Shown piece by piece: positions 6,885 to 13,330 of a stretch of 64,000 bases of DNA. Both the position numbers and the translations under genes were made by a program. The notes under the pieces were generated by a model that made no database searches, was not told the DNA's origin, and saw nothing but the letters and a program-made list of their open reading frames with translations. This stretch comes from a virus. How positions within the stretch are numbered: the first letter of the stretch is position 1; each line of letters begins with the position of its first letter. The stretch covers positions 1 to 64,000 of the IMG/VR virus record IMGVR_UViG_3300036766_001106; one strand, 5' to 3'.

Positions 6885-7088
6885 ATGAAAATTAAAAACA
6901 TTAAGGCTCTGGGGTACGCCAAGGGGCAACTGCTGGCCTATGAATTAGCCGCAGAATATTACCCGGACATAGGGGATATTGAGGCTAACTGGCAAACCTT
7001 CAAAGATGCAGTTTTGGAGGGTATGGACTTGGCAAGACGAGATGGTTACTACCGGGGAGGCTACGATGACCAGACGCAAAATCCCTGA
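6885..7088 (+). CDS. Hypothetical protein (67 aa), second edge-matched cassette
   Basis: It starts MKIKNIKALGYAKGQLLAYE after GGAGGGAAG and ends in DDQTQNP, as does the gene before it. It resembles small helical phage proteins with a Glu/Asp-rich loop and has no known function. Its last 23 bases overlap the start of the recombinase gene in another frame. The core differs from the upstream cassette. Confidence 0.6.
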   Translation: MKIKNIKALGYAKGQLLAYELAAEYYPDIGDIEANWQTFKDAVLEGMDLARRDGYYRGGYDDQTQNP

Positions 7089-7089
7089 C
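7064..7089 (+). repeat. 26-bp direct repeat, copy 2
   Basis: It covers the start codon and first eight codons of the recombinase gene and the last codons of the gene before it. It is identical to 6832-6857 and is probably the source copy. Confidence 0.85.
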
Positions 7090-7674
7090 GTTCTCCTGGC
7101 GGGGGAACAAGAGCTTATCCTGAAACAGTTCCTTGGGACCGACGAGGGGAACGGCCACCGCCGTGGCCGGCCCCTTAACCCCTTCACCCGGCTCCGCAAC
7201 CTCTGCCTGGTGCGCCTGATGCTTAACTCGGGGCTTCGTTGCTCGGAAGCCTTACACCTACGGTGCCGGGACCTGGAGCCTACCACCGGCAGGCTCAAGG
7301 TGCTGGGGAAGGGGAAGAAGGAGCGGATGCTTTGGCTCTGTGAGGCCGATGTCAACCTTCTCCTGGGATACTTCGACAATCACCCCGGGAACCCTGAGGA
7401 CTTTATTTTTACTAACCTCAAGGGCGGGCCCTTGAAAGGTCGGTATGTTCGCTGGATGGTGGGTGAGGTGGCCCGGGCCGCCGGGATCACCAAGAATATT
7501 CATCCCCACAGCTTGCGGCACACCTTCGCCACGGACCTGCTGCGGGCCACCAAGAACCTCAGGGTGGTCCAGAAGGCCCTGGGGCATGAGAATATCGGGA
7601 CCACGCAGATTTACACGCACATCGTGGATGAGGAATTGGAGGATGCAATGAAAAACTTTAGGAATGGAGGGTGA
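7066..7674 (+). CDS. Compact XerC/D-like tyrosine recombinase (202 aa)
   Basis: A site-specific recombinase that cuts and rejoins DNA through a catalytic tyrosine. The catalytic residues are visible: Arg58 (SGLRCSEAL), Lys82 or Lys84 (GKGKKER), His148-Arg151 (HSLR), His174 (LGHENI) and Tyr183 (IYTH). It is shorter than typical integrases and has only a remnant of the N-terminal core-binding domain. That suits XerC/D-like resolvases or small phage recombinases rather than the main integrase, which is at 21917. The ATG follows GGGGAGGCTACG. The next gene starts two bases past its stop. It may resolve genome multimers or act on the inverted repeat at 7891. Confidence 0.85.
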   Translation: MTRRKIPDVLLAGEQELILKQFLGTDEGNGHRRGRPLNPFTRLRNLCLVRLMLNSGLRCSEALHLRCRDLEPTTGRLKVLGKGKKERMLWLCEADVNLLLGYFDNHPGNPEDFIFTNLKGGPLKGRYVRWMVGEVARAAGITKNIHPHSLRHTFATDLLRATKNLRVVQKALGHENIGTTQIYTHIVDEELEDAMKNFRNGG

Positions 7675-7675
7675 G

Positions 7676-7909
7676 ATGGGTAAGGCACGCGTTAATGCAC
7701 CAGCAGAAATATGTCCATGTTGCGGGAGAAGGATTCCTGGCTCTGCCAAGTCGAACAGGGATAAAAGGGACCTTGAAATCTTTCGGCTCTACAAACATGG
7801 CCATTCCTATAGGTTTCTGATGGAAAAATTTAATCTTTCGGCGAGTGCGATTCGGTGGGCTATTCGCAGGGGGGAACGCAGGGGGGAAGCCCTGGCGGCT
7901 ACGGCTTAA
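7676..7909 (+). CDS. Zinc-knuckle plus helix-turn-helix protein (77 aa)
   Basis: CPCCGRR near residue 13 suggests half of a metal site. The rest, DLEIFRLYKHGHSYRFLMEK then FNLSASAIRWAIRRGERRG, looks like a helix-turn-helix of the transposase or sigma-4 type with a basic recognition helix. It may regulate the operon or help the recombinase. The ATG follows GGAGGGTGAG, immediately after the recombinase stop. The last codons form the left arm of the inverted repeat at 7891. Confidence 0.6.
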   Translation: MGKARVNAPAEICPCCGRRIPGSAKSNRDKRDLEIFRLYKHGHSYRFLMEKFNLSASAIRWAIRRGERRGEALAATA

Positions 7910-7941
7910 TGTGGCGCAAATCTTTTGCCGTAGCCGCCAGG
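7891..7941. repeat. 15-bp perfect inverted repeat between convergent genes
   Basis: CCTGGCGGCTACGGC (7891-7905) and its exact complement (7927-7941) flank a 21-base loop. The element spans the end of the helix-turn-helix gene and lies 11 bases from the stop of the convergent HU gene. Neither side has a T-run, so it is either a Rho-independent terminator of poor form or a recombination or protein-binding site. Confidence 0.7.
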
Positions 7942-7951
7942 TGCCGACTTC

Positions 7952-8224
7952 TTACTCCACCGCTTCCTTGAACGACTTCGCCGGCCTGAACTTCACCACT
8001 TTTCGCGCCGGGATCTTCACGGGGCCCCCGGTCTGAGGATTTCGGCCTACCCGAGCCGCCCGTTCCACCAGGGTGAAAACTCCGACGCCATCCATGGCGA
8101 ACCGGCCGGTGTGCTGCACCTGGCTCACGATGATGTCCTTGATCCGGTTTACCGCGAGCTCGGCCGCCCACCTGGTGATGGACGCTTCCTTTGCCACTTC
8201 ACTGATCACTTCTGCTTTGGTCAT
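7952..8224 (-). CDS. HU/IHF-family DNA-bending protein
   Basis: The 90-residue length and sequence fit the family: MTKAEVISEVAKEASITRWA, a FTLVERAARVGRNPQTGGPV beta-arm with the conserved RxGRNPxTG, and a KVVKFRPAKSFKEAV C-terminus. HU and IHF bend DNA as dimers and help replication initiation and site-specific recombination. Its position beside the repeat-rich candidate origin and near the recombinase fits such a role. The family members are similar enough that HU versus IHF cannot be told from this sequence. Confidence 0.9.
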   Translation of the reverse strand: MTKAEVISEVAKEASITRWAAELAVNRIKDIIVSQVQHTGRFAMDGVGVFTLVERAARVGRNPQTGGPVKIPARKVVKFRPAKSFKEAVE

Positions 8225-8250
8225 GGTGGTCTCCTTTTAGATTATGGGGT

Positions 8251-8430
8251 CTATAACCCCTCTTTAATGCTCATAGCGGTTTTAGATACTTTCCCTTCTC
8301 GGTACTCCCGGCAGATGGGGTTGTCGATCAAGAGCCCTTCCTGGTAGTAGAAACAGAAAGCCGGGAAACCCTTCTCAAGCTCTTCGATCATATACTGCGG
8401 ACAATTAACCTCGCGACAGGTCTGAGCCAT
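8251..8430 (-). CDS. Small Cys-containing protein (59 aa)
   Basis: It starts at ATG 8430 after GGAGGCGTCCA and encodes MAQTCREVNCPQYMIEELEK, with Cys at 5, 10, 26 and 40. The Cys residues could bind a metal. It is not recognised. It is the gene nearest to the candidate origin on its left side and probably shares a transcript with HU. Confidence 0.55.
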   Translation of the reverse strand: MAQTCREVNCPQYMIEELEKGFPAFCFYYQEGLLIDNPICREYREGKVSKTAMSIKEGL

Positions 8431-8517
8431 TGGACGCCTCCTCTGCTACTTTTGGTCATGGTGCTGGTCTCCTTTTGGTGGGGTCTTCGTTTTCTGCAAA
8501 AACCTGATACCGGGTCG

Positions 8518-8555
8518 ATGCGGTACAGTACCGCATGTTTTTCGCGATGCGGGAC
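8518..8555. repeat. 19-bp palindrome and first CGATGCGGGAC copy
   Basis: ATGCGGTAC-A-GTACCGCAT (8518-8536) is a perfect palindrome around one base. CGATGCGGGAC follows at 8545-8555. Both share a GATGCGG core. Confidence 0.8.
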
Positions 8556-8594
8556 CACATAACTTGTTATAATAATAAGCGAATAAAGCCAAAA

Positions 8595-8666
8595 GTACCG
8601 GGTACCGGGTAAAACGCAAAAATATGAACATGTGAAAAGTTTTTTGGAAGCGGTACCCGGTACCCG
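8595..8666. repeat. Inverted pair of GTACCGGG repeats
   Basis: Tandem GTACCGGGTACCGGGTA (8595-8611) faces CGGTACCCGGTACCCG (8651-8666) across about 40 bases. They share a 13-base core on opposite strands. Confidence 0.75.
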
Positions 8667-8693
8667 TCATGCTTGTTAGTCAGCACTGGTGCG

Positions 8694-8734
8694 GTCCCGC
8701 ATCGATATCCGCGATGCGGGACGGTCCCGCATCG
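8694..8734. repeat. Three further CGATGCGGGAC copies
   Basis: GTCCCGCATCG at 8694-8704, its complement CGATGCGGGAC at 8712-8722 and GTCCCGCATCG again at 8724-8734. The first two make an inverted pair with a seven-base spacer. Confidence 0.8.
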
Positions 8735-8802
8735 ATCCGGGACCGGAAAAAAGGGATAAAAACTTTTTTGTAAATTTTATTCAGCGCGTGCCCTGCACTT
8801 GG

Positions 8803-9843
8803 TTAAGAATCTTCACGCTCTCTTCCGTCCATTGTTTTCTTAAATACCATCTCTTTTATCTCTTCCGACATACCATCCAGGTTCATACACCAGGCGCGGA
8901 CGTTCTGGCGGTTCCATTTAAACTGCTCCGGTTCATGCCCCAAGCTGGGTAGGAGGATGGTTAATTTCTTGATGGTTTTATATCCGAGCATCCTGGCTTC
9001 CATAAACAGTTCGGAGACCCGGGAATATAATTTCGGCTTCTCGCCTTTGCGTTGCACGATAAAAAAGGCTACATGGTGAGGGATGGACTGGTTTGACGAG
9101 AAATACGTCAAACCCCGGTAACGTTCTATATAGGTGTTCAGAAATTCCCGCAACTCACCAAGGGTGCTGGATTCCTGCCCCACGTCCTGCTGGATGGACA
9201 GCCGGAATATTTGCCTGACGACTTCATGCCAGGCGCCGCCCCCCTTTGGTTCAGCGATTTTTTTGGGCACCAGCAGGCCGGCCTGGGCGAATCTTTTGAT
9301 GAAGAGGCGTTGTTCGACGAGGTCCGCTGCCGTGATCATCACGCTGTCGTCTTCGCCCAGGGAAAATTCCAGGACGGAGTCATCGCTCTGGGTGACCCGG
9401 ATGTCGCTGATGGGCAGGCTCAGACGTTCACCTAAGCCCTGCAGGGCGGCCTGGCGCTGTTCTTCCCAGGATAGGGTATTGGGTTCGGATGTCGCCTTCC
9501 CTTCTTGCGCCCCGGTTTTGATCCGTTTTCGAGCCTCCATGCGGGCGACACTGGCAACACTAGCTTGGAGTTCTTTATCAGGCAGGGGTTCGGTGTTTTT
9601 TGTGTTCCAGGCCCGGAGCATTTCCAATACTCGGGGTTCTGGGTCGCCGCCGCCCAGGTAGAATCCTGCTAGTTTTGCGGCGACGCTATTGCGTTCCCCT
9701 ACAGGCACCCCCCTCCAGGCAACAGTCACCCAATCTTCATCAGGAGGGAGCAGGTCACCTTGAGCAAGCTCTACCAGGGCGACTTCCCGTTCGATAAAAT
9801 CCAGCATCCAGGGGGGAGGAACGGCTATATTTTCCTGGGCCAT
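8803..9843 (-). CDS. Primase C-terminal (PriCT-1-like) replication protein (346 aa)
   Basis: Residues about 45-110 (WRGVPVGERNSVAAKLAGFY through LPDKELQASVASVARMEARK) match the PriCT-1 domain, which follows the catalytic part of phage and plasmid primases. The rest is helical, with basic segments likely to bind DNA, and has no helicase motif. Its partner is the preceding gene, which carries the prim-pol catalytic domain, so the enzyme seems split over two genes. The ATG at 9843 follows GAGG after the upstream stop. An in-frame ATG at 9858 overlaps that stop and is also possible. The stop is next to the candidate origin. Confidence 0.75.
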   Translation of the reverse strand: MAQENIAVPPPWMLDFIEREVALVELAQGDLLPPDEDWVTVAWRGVPVGERNSVAAKLAGFYLGGGDPEPRVLEMLRAWNTKNTEPLPDKELQASVASVARMEARKRIKTGAQEGKATSEPNTLSWEEQRQAALQGLGERLSLPISDIRVTQSDDSVLEFSLGEDDSVMITAADLVEQRLFIKRFAQAGLLVPKKIAEPKGGGAWHEVVRQIFRLSIQQDVGQESSTLGELREFLNTYIERYRGLTYFSSNQSIPHHVAFFIVQRKGEKPKLYSRVSELFMEARMLGYKTIKKLTILLPSLGHEPEQFKWNRQNVRAWCMNLDGMSEEIKEMVFKKTMDGREREDS

Positions 9844-9850
9844 AAGTCCT

Positions 9851-10306
9851 CTAGTCATCCAAGTTCATAAACTCGTTCCATTCATAATCACCGCCTCTGG
9901 GATGTCTTGAAGGTGGTGCCACGACGTAGCCCCCATCGGCCTTGATGTCGGCACCGGGGATTTTCTTGAGGGAGTTCTTGATCTTGCCTCCCGGGTGCTT
10001 GAAATAAAGATGGTACTTTCCCCCACTGGTTTTTACCATGGGGGTTATCGGCAGATTATGGTTGTTTTGTTTCAGCCATGCCTCGAAGGTGGTGGGGTCG
10101 TCCACATCCAGCACGAAGATACCCGAGACTGCCCCGCAGACGATGGCGACTTGATCTAACAGCCCTTTATCTCGCCATTCTTTGACTTCATCCTGGGTGG
10201 GGCGGCGGGTTTGGTAAACGGCCCAAGCAAAGAGAGGCTTTTTGCTATTTTTGCGAAGCGGAAAGAAAGAAAACCCGTGTTTTTGGTATAGTTCAATGAG
10301 GTCCAT
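9851..10306 (-). CDS. Primase-polymerase (AEP) catalytic domain protein (151 aa)
   Basis: Matches the bifunctional primase/polymerase N-terminal family, which makes primers for replication. Visible parts are FPLRKNSKKPLFAW (phosphate contact), IFVLDVDDP (the DxD metal ligands), SGGKYHLYFKHP and GADIKADGGYVVAPPSRH. The protein ends straight after the catalytic fold, while related primases continue into a PriCT domain. That domain is encoded by the next gene, which starts about at this stop. The start is well placed after AGGAG. Expected to act with the ssDNA-binding protein encoded just upstream. Confidence 0.9.
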   Translation of the reverse strand: MDLIELYQKHGFSFFPLRKNSKKPLFAWAVYQTRRPTQDEVKEWRDKGLLDQVAIVCGAVSGIFVLDVDDPTTFEAWLKQNNHNLPITPMVKTSGGKYHLYFKHPGGKIKNSLKKIPGADIKADGGYVVAPPSRHPRGGDYEWNEFMNLDD

Positions 10307-10322
10307 AATCTCTCCTAAGATG

Positions 10323-10347
10323 GGGGCTCCCCGACGAAGGGAGCCCC
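10323..10347 (-). terminator. Stable hairpin between ssDNA-binding and primase genes
   Basis: GGGGCTCCC and GGGAGCCCC pair around a seven-base loop. No U-tract follows in the minus direction, so it may reduce rather than stop readthrough or protect mRNA ends. Confidence 0.45.
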
Positions 10348-10355
10348 TCTTGGTG

Positions 10356-11060
10356 TTAATTCATCGGGAAATCTTCTTTGGTCACGGAACGCCGCAAGAG
10401 GGGGCCCATGGCATGAGCATAATCCTCCATGGCCTTGGCTTGTGCAGGATCGAGCTTCCCGGCTAGGGTGAAAACGGCGGTGCTGTAGGCGATACCGTCG
10501 CTGCTCTTGGTTTTCTCCAGCGTGATTCTGGTTACCGCGGCCTGATATTTGAGGCCGTTGCTAGCCAGGCGCAGGAGATACCGAGTACCGGCTTTGAGAG
10601 AGGTGGGCGGCAGATTGACCACCAGGGGGAGCATGGAAGAGGGGCGCAGGACGAACAGACGCTTGATCTGTTTACACGCCTGGCCTTTGCCCCGGGAGTC
10701 ACTGCCGAACTCGGCAAATTTGCAGAACTTACAGGTCCCGCCCGGATCGCCGACGCCGGTTACGTTGTCCTCGCTGACACAATCCGGCGGATCGCCACCG
10801 CCGGTGAACTCCCCGGCCCAATAGGCCCGACAGTTCTGCACGCCGACAATGACGCCGACGATCTCCGGGATGTTCTCCTCGCCCTCCAGGGTGGGAACAC
10901 ACCAGGTAACACCACCACCGGCCGGGATCGAGACACGATCCAGGTCCATGGGGGACAGGGTTTCGCCTTCCAGATTGCTCTTGAGGGCCTCGATGGCGCC
11001 CTGAGCATTCGCCAGTACCATGAAGGTTGCTGTTTCTTTGACTGCCAGTTCTTTTGCCAT
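10356..11060 (-). CDS. Probable phage ssDNA-binding / replication accessory protein
   Basis: A 234-residue protein with a beta-rich pattern and a Cys cluster (DCVSEDN, GGTCKFCKFAEFG, ACKQIKRLF) that could hold zinc. It then has the segments LRPSSMLPLVVNLPPTSLKA and YLLRLASNGLKYQAAVTRIT. Proteins with this layout occur in replication modules of many phages and are often called single-stranded DNA-binding or hypothetical. Its position directly before the primase genes fits such a role. I cannot prove ssDNA binding from sequence alone. Confidence 0.6.
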   Translation of the reverse strand: MAKELAVKETATFMVLANAQGAIEALKSNLEGETLSPMDLDRVSIPAGGGVTWCVPTLEGEENIPEIVGVIVGVQNCRAYWAGEFTGGGDPPDCVSEDNVTGVGDPGGTCKFCKFAEFGSDSRGKGQACKQIKRLFVLRPSSMLPLVVNLPPTSLKAGTRYLLRLASNGLKYQAAVTRITLEKTKSSDGIAYSTAVFTLAGKLDPAQAKAMEDYAHAMGPLLRRSVTKEDFPMN

Positions 11061-11088
11061 TGATCTTTGCTCCTTTATCTTTTATCTT

Positions 11089-11508
11089 TCACGATCTGCT
11101 GGATCGTGTAACGCCGAGCTTGAATAGTTCAACGATCTGGATGGCTCCGGCTATCTCGGGGGGGATTTCGCCGCCCGCCGCGTCGATTTCCCGGACATAG
11201 GCAGAGAGCCTATTCGCGTTGACGGACTCCTTCACCATGTCGTCATAGCCGATGGCTCGGAACCCGCTATCCAGGTCGGCCTCGTGACCCGGGATACAAC
11301 TGGCCCGGAGCTCGCGACGGGGGGAGATGGTGAACCTCCCTGTATCGGTTTCGACCTTGAGGCTGGCGATCCCCTCATCTCCCATGCGCTCAAGCAAAGA
11401 CCTTTCCATTTTGGCTTGTTCTGTGGTTAATTTCTTGACGGTAGCTTCTGCGTCACGCCTTTGGGCTACTAGGACCGCGTAGTTCCGTGCTTCTTCGGAT
11501 AATGTCAT
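11089..11508 (-). CDS. Early phage protein with N-terminal coiled coil (139 aa)
   Basis: Helical N-terminal half (YAVLVAQRRDAEATVKKLTT, QAKMERSLLERMGDEG), then a small beta-rich part (SLKVETDTGRFTISPRREL) and a helical end. The architecture is similar to Gp157-type replication-region proteins, but no signature motif is present. It is placed upstream of the ssDNA-binding gene and ends 29 bases before it. Function unknown. Confidence 0.6.
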   Translation of the reverse strand: MTLSEEARNYAVLVAQRRDAEATVKKLTTEQAKMERSLLERMGDEGIASLKVETDTGRFTISPRRELRASCIPGHEADLDSGFRAIGYDDMVKESVNANRLSAYVREIDAAGGEIPPEIAGAIQIVELFKLGVTRSSRS

Positions 11509-11529
11509 ATATCCTCCTTTGGGCGGTCA

Positions 11530-11712
11530 TCAAGGAGCTTTTATCAAAGGTTGAGAATCTTGAGAGAGAAGTTCAGTTTTTGAGGCAAGGTCGCCAATAA
11601 TTTCTCTTTCCCTTGCCTCAATCATTTCCACAAGGCAATTTAGGAAAATCTGATCCATTGCCGTGTGAGGCTTCAAAAGGATGCTCTCACTGTCCAGTTT
11701 TGTTAATTGCAT
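11530..11712 (-). CDS. Small hypothetical early protein (60 aa)
   Basis: MQLTKLDSESILLKPHTAMD at the start, then an acidic helix. It is not recognised. A strong AAAGGAGGAATTAT precedes the ATG, which is the best evidence for translation. Confidence 0.6.
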   Translation of the reverse strand: MQLTKLDSESILLKPHTAMDQIFLNCLVEMIEAREREIIGDLASKTELLSQDSQPLIKAP

Positions 11713-11726
11713 ATAATTCCTCCTTT

Positions 11727-12080
11727 TTATAACCCGTTTCCATCACCGCGCCGGACGGAGGCTCGCCGGGCCGCGGCCGCTTTCTTCTCCTGGTCTTCCC
11801 CCAGCGCCGGGGTGAACAATCCATATTCCAGGGACAGCTTGGCCCCGTCCATGAAAATCATCTGCCGGGTGGACAGCTTCATAGAGGCATGGGCCAGGCC
11901 ATGGGTGCGTACCCACCGGGACCCCAGCCACCGAAACAAGAATACCCCCACCTCATCCACCAGGAGGCGAATATCCCCTTTTCCCCAGGTACTCCATCCC
12001 TGCCCCTCCCAACCACAACTATTTAGCAGGGCAACTAGCTTTCCCCGGGGATTCTTTTCGTAATTTTCGCTGTTGGGCAC
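11727..12080 (-). CDS. Hypothetical early protein (117 aa)
   Basis: A compact protein (LNSCGWEGQGWSTWGKGDIR, VDEVGVFLFRWLG, KLSLEYGLFTPALGEDQ) with a basic, Arg/Ala-rich C-terminus. It is not recognised. The GTG start at 12080 has no clear ribosome binding site and lies inside the end of the Cro-like gene, a 62-base overlap, so coupling or a later start is likely. Confidence 0.5.
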   Translation of the reverse strand: MPNSENYEKNPRGKLVALLNSCGWEGQGWSTWGKGDIRLLVDEVGVFLFRWLGSRWVRTHGLAHASMKLSTRQMIFMDGAKLSLEYGLFTPALGEDQEKKAAAARRASVRRGDGNGL

Positions 12081-12306
12081 GGCAGTTCCGGGAAATATGA
12101 TGAATTAAATAGGGAATCAAGTCTTTGAGCCGGGGCTTCAGATCCAAAATGTCGATGGAGTAGCCCTCCTCTTCGAGGAGGTCCACGATCTTCATGGCCA
12201 TACCATCCGGCAGCTTGCGTTTGCCATGGTTCCAACGAGAAACCAGGGACTTGTCGACTCCCAAGACCGGAGCGAATCGTACCGGAATTTTAAAGATGGG
12301 TTTCAT
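12019..12306 (-). CDS. Cro-like helix-turn-helix regulator (95 aa)
   Basis: The N-terminal part reads RFAPVLGVDKSLVSRWNHGK then RKLPDGMAMKIVDLLEEEGY, a Cro/YdaS-type helix-turn-helix with the recognition helix DKSLVSRWN. The rest is a basic tail that may help DNA binding. It is divergent from the cI-like gene across 300 bases, as in lambdoid switches, so it probably represses the lysogenic promoter and favours lytic growth. The start at 12306 has no ribosome binding site but lies seven bases after a -10-like TACCTT. That suggests a leaderless mRNA. An in-frame start further upstream lies within the promoter. Confidence 0.7.
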   Translation of the reverse strand: MKPIFKIPVRFAPVLGVDKSLVSRWNHGKRKLPDGMAMKIVDLLEEEGYSIDILDLKPRLKDLIPYLIHHISRNCRAQQRKLRKESPGKASCPAK

Positions 12307-12313
12307 AATCTGG

Positions 12314-12342
12314 AAGGTATGACAAGCTGGCAACGATTGCAA
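12314..12342 (-). promoter_or_regulatory. Candidate promoter of the Cro-like gene
   Basis: TTGCAA (12342-12337), 17-base spacer, TACCTT (12319-12314). The ATG begins seven bases further on, at the expected start of transcription. Confidence 0.5.
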
Positions 12343-12375
12343 GAAGTTTTTATTTCATTAAACGCTTTTTTTTGG

Positions 12376-12403
12376 TTGACTTTTTGGCACAGATGACTAT
12401 AAG
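12376..12403 (+). promoter_or_regulatory. Candidate plus-strand promoter in the switch region
   Basis: TTGACT (12376-12381), 16-base spacer and TATAAG (12398-12403). The direct repeat GATGACT (12392-12398 and 12403-12409) lies across the -10 and may be an operator. A transcript from here would have a 200-base leader before the repressor start. Confidence 0.5.
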
Positions 12404-12433
12404 ATGACTCCTAGGGATTTTCGGAAGCTATTT

Positions 12434-12448
12434 TTAGGGAATCCCTAA
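12434..12448. promoter_or_regulatory. Candidate operator palindrome
   Basis: TTAGGGAATCCCTAA is a perfect 15-base palindrome centred on one A, in the middle of the divergent region between the Cro-like and cI-like genes. A related CCTAGGGATT lies 30 bases to its left. Confidence 0.55.
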
Positions 12449-12531
12449 TAGCAATTAAGGGGGATAATCATCTAAAATAGGAGGAAGGCGCATCGGCGCC
12501 CTCGGGAAAAAATGCTGGAAACTTTAATTTC

Positions 12532-12555
12532 ATCAAAATCAACATCAAAATCAAT
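12532..12555 (+). repeat. Tandem ATCAAAATCAA repeats
   Basis: Two 12-base copies, ATCAAAATCAAC and ATCAAAATCAAT, followed by a partial third, upstream of the repressor promoter. They may be regulator-binding sites. Confidence 0.55.
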
Positions 12556-12572
12556 TAAATCAAGGAATTATC

Positions 12573-12603
12573 TTGACAGGAGGTTGACTAATTGGCTTAT
12601 AAT
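12573..12603 (+). promoter_or_regulatory. Candidate repressor promoter
   Basis: TTGACA (12573-12578) and a perfect TATAAT (12598-12603) are separated by 19 bases. The repressor ATG begins seven bases after the -10, so the transcript would start at or very near the start codon, as lambda cI does from PRM. Confidence 0.5.
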
Positions 12604-12610
12604 TGGCGCT

Positions 12611-13228
12611 ATGATAAACGAGCGTATCCGAGCGTTAATGCGGGCGCGGGGCTGGAAGATCAAGGATCTGGCCGACGAAATCGAACGGCTGAGCCCTGCC
12701 CAAAAAATTCATCAATCTCAACTCTCCCGGATGCTTGCCGGCAAACGCCAGTGGCTCATGCCTCACTTGGAGATCGTGGCAAAAGCCCTTCGAGTACAAG
12801 TAGGGGATTTGGCTGACGAAACTGTCGCCATCCCCGTTGTTGCAGAAATTTCTGCTACCCAAAACTGTCTGTATCCTGATAGTACTGAGGACAGAAATTT
12901 GGGGTACTTGCCACTACCACGCATCATTGCCGAAAAAAAGGACTGGCCAATGGCAGAAGAACTTTACGGGATAAGGATTAAGGACGAGAGTTATGCCCCG
13001 GTAATCTCCAAAGGGGCGGAACTGATCGTCCAGCGCCACGGGGAGAAGAAGGAGGAGGACCTGGTAATCTATTGCGATACGAGCAACAGAATGTACCTTG
13101 GCCGCCTATTTTTTCACGAGGGCAACCTGCTGCTCCGTTCCCTCAACTCCAGCACCCAAAAAGATATGATTTTACCTCGGCGCCTGTTGTCGAACATGGA
13201 CCGGGTAGTCGCCCAACTTTTCATCTAA
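12611..13228 (+). CDS. cI-like repressor with helix-turn-helix and S24-type domain
   Basis: A 205-residue phage repressor. The N-terminal helix-turn-helix spans about residues 5-68 (MINERIRALMRARGWKIKDL, QSQLSRMLAGKRQW, LEIVAKALRVQVGDL). The C-terminal half resembles the LexA/S24 peptidase fold used for dimerisation: GIRIKDESYAPVISKGAELI contains the Ser127 that aligns with the catalytic serine. The lysine expected after it seems replaced (MYLGRLFF, Gly164-Arg165), and no Ala-Gly cleavage site is seen in the linker, so self-cleavage on SOS induction may be lost. The start at 12611 is chosen because the upstream in-frame codons read through a promoter. A strong terminator follows the stop. Confidence 0.85.
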   Translation: MINERIRALMRARGWKIKDLADEIERLSPAQKIHQSQLSRMLAGKRQWLMPHLEIVAKALRVQVGDLADETVAIPVVAEISATQNCLYPDSTEDRNLGYLPLPRIIAEKKDWPMAEELYGIRIKDESYAPVISKGAELIVQRHGEKKEEDLVIYCDTSNRMYLGRLFFHEGNLLLRSLNSSTQKDMILPRRLLSNMDRVVAQLFI

Positions 13229-13246
13229 ACATAGTTTTTAACTAAG

Positions 13247-13290
13247 AAAATCGCCGCGCTGCATTTTTTTTCAAGCGCGGCGATTTTTTT
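13247..13290 (+). terminator. Intrinsic terminator after the repressor gene
   Basis: AAAATCGCCGCGCT (13247-13260) pairs exactly with 13274-13287, and a run of seven T follows. The A-run on the left could make it work in both directions. Confidence 0.9.
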
Positions 13291-13291
13291 A

Positions 13292-13320
13292 TTGACTAAA
13301 CCTTGACATAATGGCATAGT
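13292..13320 (+). promoter_or_regulatory. Candidate promoter of the GIY-YIG gene
   Basis: TTGACT (13292-13297), 17-base spacer and CATAGT (13315-13320). An overlapping CTTGACATAATGGCA repeats the motif found at 4292. The start codon follows within four to ten bases. Confidence 0.4.
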
Positions 13321-13330
13321 CAAAATGCCT

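Larger units (their letters stand above)
8441..8800. other. Non-coding repeat-rich region, candidate replication origin or partition site
   Basis: A 360-base gap between the primase and HU genes. It holds four copies of CGATGCGGGAC in alternating orientation, a 19-bp palindrome, an inverted pair of GTACCGGG-type repeats and an AT-rich patch (8560-8595, with TTATAATAATAA). Clustered binding-site repeats plus an AT-rich segment next to primase and HU genes are the usual make-up of an iteron origin. A large operator or parS-like site is the alternative. Confidence 0.5.

Noticed and set aside
8446-8670. 74-codon minus-strand frame across the repeat region
   Set aside because: It runs through the palindromes and repeats, has poor composition and no ribosome binding site.
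8515-8735. CRISPR array
   Set aside because: The repeats are short, inverted and irregularly spaced, without spacer-sized gaps.
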